Source: Phytophthora quininea (lineage: Eukaryota > Oomycota > Peronosporomycetes > Peronosporales > Peronosporaceae). Taken from it: 64,000 nt of DNA. The notes beneath the pieces are model-generated. The model saw nothing but the letters and a program-made list of their open reading frames with translations. It had not been told where the DNA came from and made no database searches. Position 1 is the first letter of the stretch, and each line of letters starts with the position of its first letter. A program made the translations under genes and the position numbers. Below are positions 35,664 through 46,644 of the stretch, in pieces. The stretch covers positions 124,001 through 188,000 of the forward strand of contig JAAVTG010000586.1 of NCBI GenBank assembly GCA_011947345.1, read 5' to 3'.

Positions 35664-37422
35664 TTATTCCTCGGTGAGGTGCTGCAGCCACACCCGTCGA
35701 CCTTCGCCGCGGAACATGACCTGCTTGTGGGTGTTGACTTGCACCGACGGGTTCGCGGACGCCAGCTTGGTGGTTTTTGCCAGCCGCGTCGAGTCGATCG
35801 TGCTGGTTTCTATGTGGTGCTTGCGCTTCAGGCTCTGGTTCTTGTGCCGCACCATGTGCTCTTTCAGACTCTCCTCCTTGCCGTACACTCGAGAGCACAC
35901 GGGGCATTTGAACCACTTCTTGCCATTCTTCATCTCGATGACTGGCTTGAGCTCGTCAGGAATCACCACTGGGTCCAGATGCTTGTCCGCAGAGGCCTTC
36001 TTATCGTCGTCGTCGGGCTTGCCAGGGCATTTATGAAATTGCATGCCACGACGCGCATTAAACTTCATATCGCACAGAGGACACGTGAACGGGTGCAGTT
36101 TTTTCTCGTCCACAGCCTTATTGGGCAACAGAGCGAGGTTCGCAATACCCGCTTGTTTGTTCTGGCCGATGCGGATGGCGCTCTGCGCCGAGTACATTTC
36201 CTTGCTCGTTTCCATGTACGCCGCGATCACACAGCCGGCCACCATGGCATCGAACTGATGCACGTGCTCGTGGACGTCTCGGAACTCGGCAAACATTTTC
36301 TTCGCGCGACTACCGACGATCTCGTGAAGATCCAAGTTGCTGATCGTGTGGTCGATGAGGCGACAGGCTTTTGTTTCATCTGAAAGGGCCGAGAACTCGT
36401 CAGCCCACTGGAAGCATTTGCCAAGACGAGGTCGAGCGTACCTGGTCCTTATATCCAATTCGCGTCCTTCGCTCGTCCTTGCCCATCTGACTGAGGTTCA
36501 TCTCCACAAACTCTGCAGCTCTCCTCAAATTGCCAGCCATCTCACCGTCCTAGCTCAATCAGAAGCAGAAAGTGAGTAGCCAGCACCATGATACTCTCAC
36601 AACATCTACTCACACACCTGCGAAATCAGTGTGCGCAGGTTGTGCCCAGTGGAGAAGAGCTTGTTCGGTGCAGGTCCGTGGTGCGACTTGTCTTCTTCGC
36701 CCTCAAACTTCCGGTACGCGCTTCCTTCGTGCACAATGTGGTCCTGCACCACCGTCCCACATCCATTGCCATCCACGCCATTGCAAATGGTGTCTCCGCG
36801 CGCATAATCTGTGATAAAGTTGTTCTGCTCGGTGTTGCCGCACGTCTCGCACCTGAATCTCGGCGCTGTCAACCACAGAACAAGCAGCAATGAAGCAAAA
36901 TAGCGCGTATTGTTACTACGTTCACCTGCCCCACACTGCCATGTATTTCAGCGCGTCCTTTACCTGTTTTCTGGTCCGCGTCGAGCTCCGAGAACTCGTC
37001 GGCGTCCGACTTGCCGGCCTGCTTCATCTTGCGGATCAGCAGCATCACATCGTTCACCTTGAGCTCCGGCACCAGCAGGTTCACGATGCGCTCCTCCATG
37101 GGCAGCGCCGGCTCGTCCGAGCGTCGGGCTGCTCGGGCCGCCGCCGCCCTGGCCTGCGCGTCCTTCTTGGCCTTCCTGGCCGCCTCCAGCTTCTTCTTCT
37201 GGTTCACCTGCCTCGCATTGCGTTGCACTGTCAAGGCGCCTTACCTCCTTCAAGGGATAATATATTACGCGGATAAAGTACCGTCACTAGCGGCTCATCG
37301 TCGAGCGAGGGGCGACTGTCGGTCGCAGCCGCTTCGGCCGCCGCGAAGCCCGCAAAAACGTCCTCGGCTGCGCCGTTGTTGAGGGCCGCGAAGAAGTCGT
37401 CGGCGCCGGCATCGAGGTCCAT
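35664..37422 (-). CDS. TFIIB-type zinc-ribbon protein with additional C2H2-like fingers
   Basis: The start at 37422 gives MDLDAGADDFFAALNNGAAE, then a Lys/Ala-rich coiled stretch. Exon 3 (about 36869-36614) holds RFRCETCGNTEQNNFITD and ICNGVDGNGCGTVVQDHIV, a TFIIB-like zinc ribbon (CxxC, later C and CG), followed by AYRKFEGEEDKSHHGP. The next exon begins AGNLRRAAEFVEMNLSQMGK. A helical, cyclin-like segment follows (ADEFSALSDETKACRLIDHT, AMVAGCVIAAYMETSKEMY). Near the C-terminus are FTCPLCDMKFNARRGMQFHK and WFKCPVCSRVYGKEESLKEH, C2H2-type fingers. A role in transcription initiation or its regulation is inferred. The gap 36408-36441 would be a 34-base intron, very short. The first exon junction near 37240-37285 is out of phase, perhaps from an indel. 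The last exon ends at 35664. Confidence 0.75.
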
Positions 37423-37671
37423 CGTCTTGGCTACGGAACGAGCTGCTTGGGAGAACGGGATGAGGTCGGGCGGCGGCAGTCACAGACGGAGGGGACGAGC
37501 TTCGGCCAGTCCACTTTACCATCCACAGGCGAAATTGACAACTGAAGGAAACAGGAAAACGCCGAGGAATATTCTATATAATAGTTCCTAAAACTTCAAC
37601 TTTTCCTTTGAAATTGAGTGCAAGTGCATTCTCCAGGTTTCTCATTGCGTTAGCTGGTGTTTCGCTGCCAT

Positions 37672-38323
37672 CTACTTCGAGTCGCAGTCGAAAAGACGAG
37701 TGACGATCTGCTTGATCTCGTCCGGTGTCTTCCCGTACTTGGCGAGCTCCAAAACCACGTGTTGACGTTCGCTGCGATTGAGAAGTCGACTGGCGGTCGG
37801 TGCAGGCTCCGCTTGGTAGACTGGAGCACTGCAGCGAGGCTCCATGATCACCCACGACTCGCCCTTGTTACGGCTCTGGCCGGTGCACTTGACGAGTCCT
37901 TGGTCATTGCATCGTAGCACGTTGCCCGTGTGGGTCGACACGAAGAACAGCGAGCAGTCCGAGTCGGTCTCCATCGTGAAGAGCTCCCTCTCACCAGCCT
38001 CGACAGGGTCGAACACACACTCCGGAGATGCGGACCTGGAGGAAGCGGCCGTTACGTGCTGATTCGACTGCCACTTTGTCGTCACGGACGAGACGCAGGA
38101 CGACTTGCTCGTAGACATCGCGAGACTCGGTCATGCAGCGAGCCGCCTTGGATCCAACCGGATTCTTGAGGTTCTTGCCAGTGTGCAACGAGTGCAGGAT
38201 GATCGGGATGTCGAACGGGATGTCGAAAGATCCATCACGGAGAGCGTTGAGATAAACCAGGAGTGAGAACTTGGAAGTGGCTGATCCTCGTATTTCACGT
38301 AAAAGTCCTCTCCAACGGGACAT
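37672..38323 (-). CDS. Unknown protein with possible fascin-like (beta-trefoil) segments
   Basis: Two frames join to one product of about 215 residues. The first (from ATG at 38323) includes FSLLVYLNALRDGSFDIPFD and ARNGRFLQVR. The second, entered by a one-base shift near 38025-38035, reads SPECVFDPVEAGERELFTME, CSLFFVSTHTGNVLRCND, KCTGQSRNKGESWVIMEP and ends FDCDSK. The patterns GRFLQVR...ECVFDPVE and GNVLRCNDQGLVKC recall fascin/actin-crosslinking beta-trefoil repeats, but the match is partial. Its ATG lies only 7 bases beyond the stop of the upstream RING gene on the same strand, so it may instead be part of that transcript or be misdelimited. Confidence 0.55.
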
Positions 38324-38330
38324 TCGTTGG

Positions 38331-40054
38331 TTATCGCGCTTGCGGCGATATTTCCTCCCATGTTGTGGACTGGTAATTCGCTCGACACACTGGGCAGAGA
38401 GAAACTTCGTAGATATTGAAATCCTCGAACGCCGAGAGGCACTGCGAATGGAAAATATGCGAACAGCTGAGCAGAGAGACGTCCTTCATAGATGGCCTGA
38501 TTGAAGGCGCACGAAGAAGAAGAAAATGGTGTCATTGAGGGCTGAAAGCAATAACGACAGTGTTCCTACCCGAATGCGTTGATACAAATGGCACATTCAC
38601 GCTCGTCACGGGCTGTAGCCTGCATCACCGCAAAACAACAATATTAGCGATCAACTCTGTGGCTCAGTAGCGATCTCGTGTGCAGACCTTTTGAAAAATA
38701 GAAAGCCAGTCGTCTCCACCGCCCGATACCGAATCTGTTTTCTCCATTCATGACATGTGAGCAAGTACCAAATTGAGTAGGTTGGTAGAATATAACTTTC
38801 CTTCTGTCTCGGGGCCGTGCTCCTGGAATACACGTCGACTCATGCTCAGAGATTTGTCGAACTCTGCTAGCAATGCGTCGATCGAATCATCGCGCTGGTT
38901 CATCGCCTGGATTAGTCGATCGGTGGTCTTCCCCACTCTGCCAAAGTCTGGGTAAGTTATCGAGTTGAGTGTTTTGGCAAAATTGCAATTTTACCTGTTG
39001 GCGAAGAACCGTCGACGCCGAATAGGGTCACCCTTACCAGAACTGTAGAACTGGAATCAAGAGCGGTGAGCAGTTTTTATAATCATTCTCTCGTCTGATG
39101 GCAATACCTTTTGCCACAGAGCATCGAGTTGCCGTCGTGCTAAAAATCCTCTCGTGACTGCCTGTGGAATAGTAAAATAACCCAGCGTCACAATTTAGAG
39201 CAGCTTGCTGAAGGTTTGCTTCTTGCTACCTGAATTCGTTGTGCGCTGAGTTCGCGGTGGAAAACCGATGCGACGCTTGTAGCTCTCTTCTGGTAGTCTT
39301 GCTTCCGACAAAGTGGACACACGCGTTGCTTCGTTCGCAGGAATCTGACGGCGGGCGGAACGGCGAGTTTGTTAGCAATCCGCTCTAGCCATTATTCACG
39401 TAAAAACCAATACCTGATCTCACCTTTCGAAGCTTGTGATACAGGCAAGGTGGAACATGTGCGAGCAACTTAAGATCACTTGCTCCTTGACGCCAAAAGG
39501 CTCGCGGCAGATTGAGCAAGGGTGCTTTGTGTCACCACGTTCGTCAGCTTGCTGTTCGCACTGCTCCCATTCATCTCTTGAAAGCTTTGGTGGTGGCCGC
39601 TTTACCTACAAGCAGTTGCAGCTCTCGGTCAGCGATTCCTACTAACGTTATGCTCGAGCAATGCCTATGGGCACACCAGTCCCCTCTTCTGCGCAAGTGT
39701 GAGTCGAGGGCGAGTCTGACGAGCTCGCTGTGTTCCGCAGGCAGAGCAGCGATCACCCTCGCGACTGGTACTGGATAAATGTTGTTCCTCATTTTCAAAT
39801 GTGCAGGTCTCGCAAACCCACACGCATCGATAGCTCGAGTCGACAGGAGCTTTTAGAGTAACTTTTCTTGTTGTGCCAACCTACAGAAAGCTGTTATATA
39901 GCAGCAGTCGATAGGTATTTCATTGAGCGCTGTCTACCGGTGTCTTCGCTGCAGCGCGAGATCTTCTCGGACGGAGGTGCAAATCCAAAGTTATCGACCG
40001 GGCCAGGTGATCTTGCAACGCCGCGGCATTAATGATCGTGGACTTGTCAATCAT
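38331..40054 (-). CDS. RNF32-like protein with two RING fingers flanking an IQ motif
   Basis: Candidate E3 ubiquitin ligase. The start at 40054 gives MIDKSTIINAAALQDHLARS, like the RNF32 N-terminus. A later exon has LTLAQKRGLVCP, and the next PPPKLSRDEWEQCEQQ. RING 1: CSICREPFGVKEQVILSCSH, MFHLACITSFE, then VCPLCRKQDYQKRATSV. Next RELSAQRIQAVTRGFLARRQ is an IQ motif. A helical linker (TTDRLIQAMNQRDDSIDALL) leads to RING 2: ERECAIC, then VSLLSCSHIFHSQCLSAFED and VSLCPVCRANYQSTTWEEIS, stopping at 38331-38333. At least seven exons with short GT-AG introns. The order RING-IQ-RING is diagnostic for RNF32, a gene linked in animals to ciliated cells and sperm; a zoospore role here is inference. Confidence 0.85.
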
Positions 40055-40211
40055 GGCACTCTGAGAACCGGCTACAACGAGGACATTTTCGGAACCAGTT
40101 GACTCGACTAGATCCCATTCAACCTGTAGCACCAAACGCACCTTCGGTTCTTCTTGTCGATCGCTTCATGCTGTAGTAGGAATCCCTGCAGACCAGTTAC
40201 CAAGCTCTCTG

Positions 40212-40544
40212 ATGTCGTTTCGTTTTCAAGGAGACTTTCAAGGGTCGGATCGCTTCTCTCATCACTGTCAGGATCTCGGAATGGAGCCCAAGCAGTTCGA
40301 CCACGACGAGGAGCTCGGCTGCAAGATCAGCCACGTGAAGCTGAGCGACAAGCAGACACGCCTGAAAAATGTCGACGTCGAGGCCAAGCCGGTTAAAGAC
40401 GACGAGAGTCGAGCTGCTCAGGCCAAGATGGACCTCGAAGTAGAGCGCGAGTGGAAGCAATTGCAGCACGACGCCGGAGCTGGCAAGATCGAGATCTCCA
40501 ACAACGCTTGGGCCAAGACGATCTGCAAGGGATTCGTCATGTGA
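40212..40544 (+). CDS. Unknown 110-residue charged protein
   Basis: An intact frame from ATG at 40212 (MSFRFQGDFQGSDRFSHHCQ); an internal Met at 40281 (MEPKQFDHDEELGCKISHVK) could be the true start. The product is rich in Lys, Asp and Glu, with KMDLEVEREWKQLQHDAGAG as a likely helix and a C-terminal KTICKGFVM. No signal peptide or membrane segment. I do not recognise the family. It lies 38 bases before the first supported exon of the PDE6-delta gene on the same strand, but its frame does not join that gene, so I treat them as separate. Confidence 0.6.
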   Translation: MSFRFQGDFQGSDRFSHHCQDLGMEPKQFDHDEELGCKISHVKLSDKQTRLKNVDVEAKPVKDDESRAAQAKMDLEVEREWKQLQHDAGAGKIEISNNAWAKTICKGFVM

Positions 40545-40582
40545 GGCGGCTGCATGCCAGTACTGCTTGTTGAAACTCTGAA

Positions 40583-41276
<694 letters not shown>

Positions 41277-41406
41277 AGTAGCTGCCGGCTAAAAGCATGC
41301 CCTCCACGCACAAGGGACAGCTACCACTCCAGAAAACCGTTTAGCCTAACACAAAATGCATCTACTGCAAATGGGGCCGTTCCCGGACACCACCACAGCC
41401 ACCTTT

Positions 41407-44400
41407 CTATAGCTCTAGGCGCTCGTCCTCCTCCTTGGTGCTTGCTTCAATCTCATCGATCGAATTAGCGTAGCAAGGCAACTCGGACTTGAACAAATAC
41501 AGGTCCCGGATTCGGATGGGCCGCGGCATAGCTCGCAGCTCTTCGAGTTCGCTCTTCGTGGCGGTCTTGCGCTTGTGGTGCGCCAGCTTTTCTGCGGGGT
41601 TGCTACGCCCGATCACGTGAAGAGCGAGCTTTTGGGGCTTTGAAGAATCCACTCGCGATACAGCTGTGCCATCTCGCTCTTGGTTACTCTTTCCATCTCT
41701 TTTGCAAGCTTTGCGTCCATGTCAAATGCTAGTCGTCGCGAAGTAATTTCGTACCAATAGCGGTGTGTGGTCTCGAGCAAGTTGTGATCTGGCTCGAGCT
41801 TCATTAAGATCTGCGCTTGCACGTGGTCGTGGAAGTGCTCGTCTGCCATCATCTCGATCGCCTCTTCAAAGTCAATCATGAAGCGGTCGACGCAAGTGGA
41901 AATATACTCTGCTGAGAACAGCGATGACTGAACCATGACACCAAAGCCCAAGATCCCATTGGTCACTCGAACAGTGCAAGACACGTCGTAGCCGAGCTCC
42001 TGCTTGGTGCGCAAAGTGTCAAACAGAGGCTCCTCCATCAACTGATGTAGCAGATCTGCGTAGGCCAGATGCCGCAAATTTAATAGGCCAATCTGGTAGT
42101 ACAGCTCAACCTGCGTGTTTGTCTCTGCCTTGTTCTCACTGCGTTCCTTGAGAAGAAACCCCATAGGCGTCTGAGGGATTGAAGTGATGAGACGCCGAGG
42201 GAAGTCGCGGAGATGGAGTGGAGCAGCCACTTGTCGTAACTGTTTCTCAACGTTAGAAATCATTTTGGATGCTAGGGAGGGCGCAATGTTGCCGTGTGCA
42301 AAGCTGGCTAGCCACGCTTTACCGGTCCATAGCGTGCTTGAAACAAATTTCTTAACCGAGTCGACCGTAGCAGCTTCTAACGCATCGAGGCATTCCTCCA
42401 GAGGAAATGAGCGTTTTTCCAATAGTTGCAGACGAAGATACTTTGCCTTGTGTGCCACCTTCGTGTTTGCGTTCTTGGACTCGCGCATCAACTCCTCTCG
42501 CATCACTTCAAAGCGTGATTCGAGGACCTCAGTACCGAACAATGCCGCCACCACCACTTCGACAAGAAGATGCAACTTGTCGTTGAAACCACCAAAAATC
42601 AACTCCAGCCCGGATTCCTTCACTTGGAGAGAGTACATTAGCTCAGCGACGTTTGCATGGTATGCGTACTCATTCAGAGCATCACGAACAAGTTTAACAT
42701 ACAACTGGGCGAGAACCCAATTTTCAACACTTGTCACCACACTCGGTAAGTGTAACATAAGAGCCACGTGGGCACGAGGAGTAGCAAAAGCGCGGTCGGG
42801 TTTGTGCCACAACTTGCCAAACTCAGTCTCCTCGCACGTAACATCGGCGATACCTGCGTTGTCTACAAGAGAAAAATCTCGCGGGATAAACTGGTTTGGT
42901 CGGGGCAAGAACAACTTGGCGTTGCTCCCTGCGCTCTTCCAGCGCTGCACTACATCAGCTGAAATGTCTTCTTTTGCGTACTTGACGCCAAACCACTCTT
43001 CTTCAACCGCTTGTGCGGTGAACTGTGCGTCTTCTTCAAAGGTCTGTGACACAATTGATACACAACCGTCTCCGGGGTCAAGCAGGCCAACACATTGTCC
43101 ACAAGCTCCTTCTTCATGGGCCCACGGAAAAGGTCATACCGCAAGATGTCTTCTGGTGCGACCTTAAAGATTGACTGCATGATTTCGCCCAGTTCTTCAC
43201 ATTTTTCGACAGCACTGTCTTCCTCTTGGAACCGGAACGAAATGTCGGCTAACGCGGCTAGCTCGTCAAAAATCCAGTCTGGACAACCATTGACACGAAG
43301 CATGTGCAGATACTCAAACACGGCATGCACAATGCCCTCCCAGTGGAAAATGCCCTCCAACGTAAGCTTTAACGTCACGTCAAACTTGGCTGCATATGTA
43401 CCACATTCGTACCCATCTGTGTCGGTTACTCCCGCAGTGACAGCGGAGATCCAGCCTTGCTCTTTCAGGTGTGATAGTACGGATCCTTCACTTTCGTGGC
43501 CAAGTAGACTAGCAATATAGTCTGCAGGTTTCTGGTGGTGATACCCGAAAACCGGCGGTATCATCCAATCGATATGCAGAGTGTGAATATCCCTGACAGG
43601 TACAATCTTGCACAAGAACGGAGCGCCAGCCCCTCAGCTCCAAACGGCGGACCCGACGATGCGAACGATGGCACCGCCACTTTTTGTTGGGGATTTCGCT
43701 GAATGAGGTCGTCACCCACTCCTCCAGGTCGTCGAGCGAGTTTTCTCCGCACACCACCAACTTCATAATGTTCGCCGAGTAGTACTGGTCGTAGAAGTCT
43801 TGAATATGTTGACGCACATCTACGCCATTCTTCTCCGGCATTTCCTGTAGACTTTTCTTGTTTCCCCACCCAAAGCGATGGTACGGGTGACTCGCAGGCG
43901 ACACGTCACACATCACTTGCTGTTCATTTCATACACCACAACAATCAGCTTCAACCTGCACCACCAACAGCACTGATTCCTCACCTGCGTTCGAATCCGA
44001 TCGTTCTGCGTGGCCTGACTGAACTCTGACTCAATAGCCGACAGCTCCCTCTCCAGAGCCTCGGCCTTCAATAACGGCGAGATGAAAAAATGCGCAAACA
44101 TATCCAGCGCCGGCTCCAAGTGCGCCGGCCCCACTTCAAACGTATAGCTCGTCACTTCGTTGTCCGTCGCTCCGTTGCTGTAGCCTCCGTGGGCACTGAG
44201 AAAAGCTTCGAACTCGTTCTCGTCTGGGTATTTCTTGCTGCCCATGAACAGCATGTGTTCCAGATAATGGGCCAGGCCAGGTAAGGTCTCTGGCTCGGCG
44301 AAGCTGCCCACCCCGACCGTCAGACAGGCCCCCGCTCGGCGACTGGGTGCGCCGTCGCGCTCCTCTTCGTCGTCGTCGAAGCTGCTGCCGTCGTCTTCGC

Positions 44401-44599
44401 TGCAGTCGCTCTCCTCTCCGCTGGCGCTCGAGTTGTCATGGTCGCTCAAGTGGGTCTCGCTCTCGCGGGCCACGGCGGCAGCCACGTGCGGCACCTCGGC
44501 TGTGGAGATCAGCAGCACCTGCAGCGCATTGGGAAGCGTCAACAGCCGGTACTTCTTCTGGTCGTTGGGCGACTTGGACAGCTCCACGGGGTCCGCCAT
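41407..44599 (-). CDS. Nardilysin/insulysin-like M16 zinc metallopeptidase
   Basis: Large peptidase of the insulin-degrading-enzyme family, about 1,030 residues. The N-terminal lobe has the inverted zinc motif HYLEH in PGLAHYLEHMLFMGSKKYPD, with the third ligand Glu in LSAIESEF. Before it lies an insert of about 32 residues almost all Asp, Glu and Ser (between residues 50 and 90). Such an acidic insert at this place is the hallmark of nardilysin rather than insulysin. The second half has the inactive lobe and FDTLRTKQELGYDVSCTVRV. One intron is near 43917-43985. Frame changes near 43670-43690, 43600-43620, about 43050 and about 41645 keep homology. The stop is at 41407. Peptide cleavage at basic sites is expected from the nardilysin group; substrate unknown. 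Confidence 0.95.
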
Positions 44600-44775
44600 C
44601 TCGGAAGGACCGACGTCGCTGCTCCGTCGGAGAATGGCGTTAGAGTGATTCCTGTGATGTAAACCCTAGCTGGCACTCCCAGCTTATGTTATGTTAGGTT
44701 TCCATATTCGCATCTAACTGAATAACCACCCACAGCCACAGAGCGTGTTACATCAGACAGGAGACAGCGGTCGCC

Positions 44776-45126
44776 ATGAAGCTCAAGCGCGGCCTCAACG
44801 TGGAGCATATCAAGCGCATGACGCTGCGCACGATCCGCGAGGGCACCGAGGGCCAGCCCGAGACGCTCGCCTTCCTGGACGCGCTGGAGCGCAACGACTT
44901 TGACGAGACCAAGTGCAAGCGCGAGGCGCGTCACATGACGCTGGTGCTGGAGGCCAAGGTAACACCTTTAAATATCTGCCGGATACTTATGCTGGTTGAG
45001 GGTCATCGTGACGACTCTATATACTGTTGACGTGTGCAGAGGAAGCGCCGCGCGGCAGAACACCGCTCGACGCTCAACTTCCACGTGATCCGCATGATGA
45101 AGGGCCACCACGACCCGCGTCGCTGA
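44776..45126 (+). CDS. Small basic conserved-looking protein
   Basis: Two exons, 44776-44958 and 45040-45126, joined in frame across a GT-AG intron. The product of about 89 residues begins MKLKRGLNVEHIKRMTLRTI and ends STLNFHVIRMMKGHHDPRR. It is rich in Arg, Lys and His and predicted mostly helical, with no signal peptide or metal motif. Strong third-position GC and the clean intron mark a real gene. I do not recognise the family; small basic helical proteins of this kind are often ribosome or complex accessory subunits, but nothing here proves it. It is divergent from the M16 peptidase gene. Confidence 0.75.
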
Positions 45127-45279
45127 AAGAGGACTTAGATGTGGAGTTTGAGGACGCTGTCGACCCGAACAGGGCAGCTGCAGTTAGGGCAGATGCATCG
45201 ATGGCGTTGTCTATCATAAACTCTTTGCTGACATCGGAGAGAGTCGCGTTGGTTGAGCTGCTGATTGTTTCTACTGGGG

Positions 45280-45660
45280 TGGACGTTTGTCTTAGGTGAA
45301 TCTTTACGCTCGGCACTTATCAGTGATAAACATCAAGTGGCAATGCGCCTTGCTCCGGGGTGGTGGCGGCGGGTTGGCAACACGGATCACGACACCTTCG
45401 CAATGATCGCGCCTCAGGAGGCCAAGCAAGTCATTGAACTGTCGCCATTCTACAAGTTCGGGCGAAACGAATGCACTGTGCCAAATTTGCAAGGAAGGCG
45501 GCCACAACAGACGAAGTTGCCGCAGGCACGCCAATGACGCAGAGGAGACTAATGCAAACCTCGCCCGCAGGCAATAGCGTTGCCAAGACCGAGGTCAACA
45601 CGTTGGCGAGGAAAAGAATCCGGGTAGAGCCAAGTGCGACCGTCGATTGTCTTAAGTAAT
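45280..45660 (+). pseudogene. Zinc-knuckle gene relic
   Basis: A plus frame (MRLAPGWWRRVGNTDHDTFA) shifts near 45475 into ALCQICKEGGHNRRSCRRHA, a CCHC zinc knuckle (C-x2-C-x4-H-x4-C), then NDAEETNANLARRQ and a stop near 45575. Such knuckles are common in transposases and in gag proteins. There is no full-length domain around it, so it looks like a fragment. The sequence between it and the small basic gene (45127-45279) holds no supported gene. Confidence 0.4.
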
Positions 45661-45662
45661 CG

Positions 45663-46403
45663 ATGACCTTCTCGCTTGAGATTTTCGTGCGCTGTGATCT
45701 CATGCCATTTCGGGCTTTACCACACGATCCTCAACCGTCCTCCAAGCTGTCGACCGTCACTGCCGGAACCAAGACGTACACGACCGGCATTCGGGAGACG
45801 CTAGAAGGCAACAGCTTCTGCGGCGGATCGCTCATCTTCCCCGAGTACATGCTTACGACGGCGTCGTGCACCAAGTTCGGCAACTTCAATTACGTTGCTG
45901 TCGGCTCTCATTACCGCAATGGCACCCACAACGGCGAGCAGGTCAAGATCATCTCGGTGCAAAACCACACCGCGCACAACGCCACGAGTGGAGCCTATGA
46001 CTTCGCGTTGGTCAAGTTGGAGTCAGCGAGCAAGTTTGCGCCGGTAAAGTTGGCAACAGCCACTGACTGTGACATCAGCGCTGGCGAATGGTCGGCAGTC
46101 ATGGGCTGGGGGACAACTTCATACCCGGACGGCGAGTTCTCTTACAAGCTGCAGGGGATGAACGTGGTGCAATGGGCGAATGAAGACTGCTCGCAGGTTC
46201 TGGACATTGACGATGCCACCAGTGTCTGTGCTGGACGGAATGCCAACAAGGACTCGTGCATGGGAGATCAAGGTAGCCCTCTCATCCTGGAAAACGGCAG
46301 TGGAGACGCCGACGATGTTCTTATTGGTCTCTCGAGATGGGGCTACAAGTGCGGCATGGAAGACTATCCGTTAGTGTATTCTCGCGTCTCGCGTGCTGTT
46401 TAG
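45663..46403 (+). CDS. Trypsin-fold protein lacking catalytic residues, glucanase-inhibitor-like
   Basis: S1 serine-protease fold: FCGGSLIFPEYMLTTASC, YDFALVKLESASKFAPVKLA, WSAVMGWGTTSYPDGEFSYK, CMGDQGSPLILENG and GLSRWGYKCGMEDYPLVYSR. The catalytic His site (normally TAAHC) is TASC and the nucleophile site (normally GDSGGP) is GDQGSP, so His and Ser are both lost; only the Asp (YDFALVKL) remains. Phytophthora glucanase inhibitor proteins are exactly such dead trypsin homologues, secreted to block host endoglucanases, so that role is inferred. The start at 45663 (MTFSLEIFVRCDLMPFRALP) is not a clear signal peptide and the family's usual leader is not seen, so the 5' end may be replaced, truncated or in an unseen exon. 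Confidence 0.82.
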   Translation: MTFSLEIFVRCDLMPFRALPHDPQPSSKLSTVTAGTKTYTTGIRETLEGNSFCGGSLIFPEYMLTTASCTKFGNFNYVAVGSHYRNGTHNGEQVKIISVQNHTAHNATSGAYDFALVKLESASKFAPVKLATATDCDISAGEWSAVMGWGTTSYPDGEFSYKLQGMNVVQWANEDCSQVLDIDDATSVCAGRNANKDSCMGDQGSPLILENGSGDADDVLIGLSRWGYKCGMEDYPLVYSRVSRAV

Positions 46404-46644
46404 TGGATTAACTCGGTCGAAGAAGGAAAGTGAACGTAGCTCGGAGAGATCGCCGTCTAATTTGCTCGTTGTGCGTCAAGTTCCTGCCGAAGTAGAATGT
46501 CTGTGCTTTTGGAATTCGTGTTACCAAGTTCAACATTATCTTGCCAGCTTCATTTCTTCTTTTTCATTCCAAGTTTCCCTTTGCTCATCGACGCTTTAGG
46601 AATAACAAGGAATATAATGCAATTCCACTGCATTTTGTACATAT

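Noticed and set aside
45027..45299. Plus-strand frame continuing past the small basic gene
   Set aside because: The real second exon (45040-45126) stops in another frame with a clean intron; the read-through has no support.
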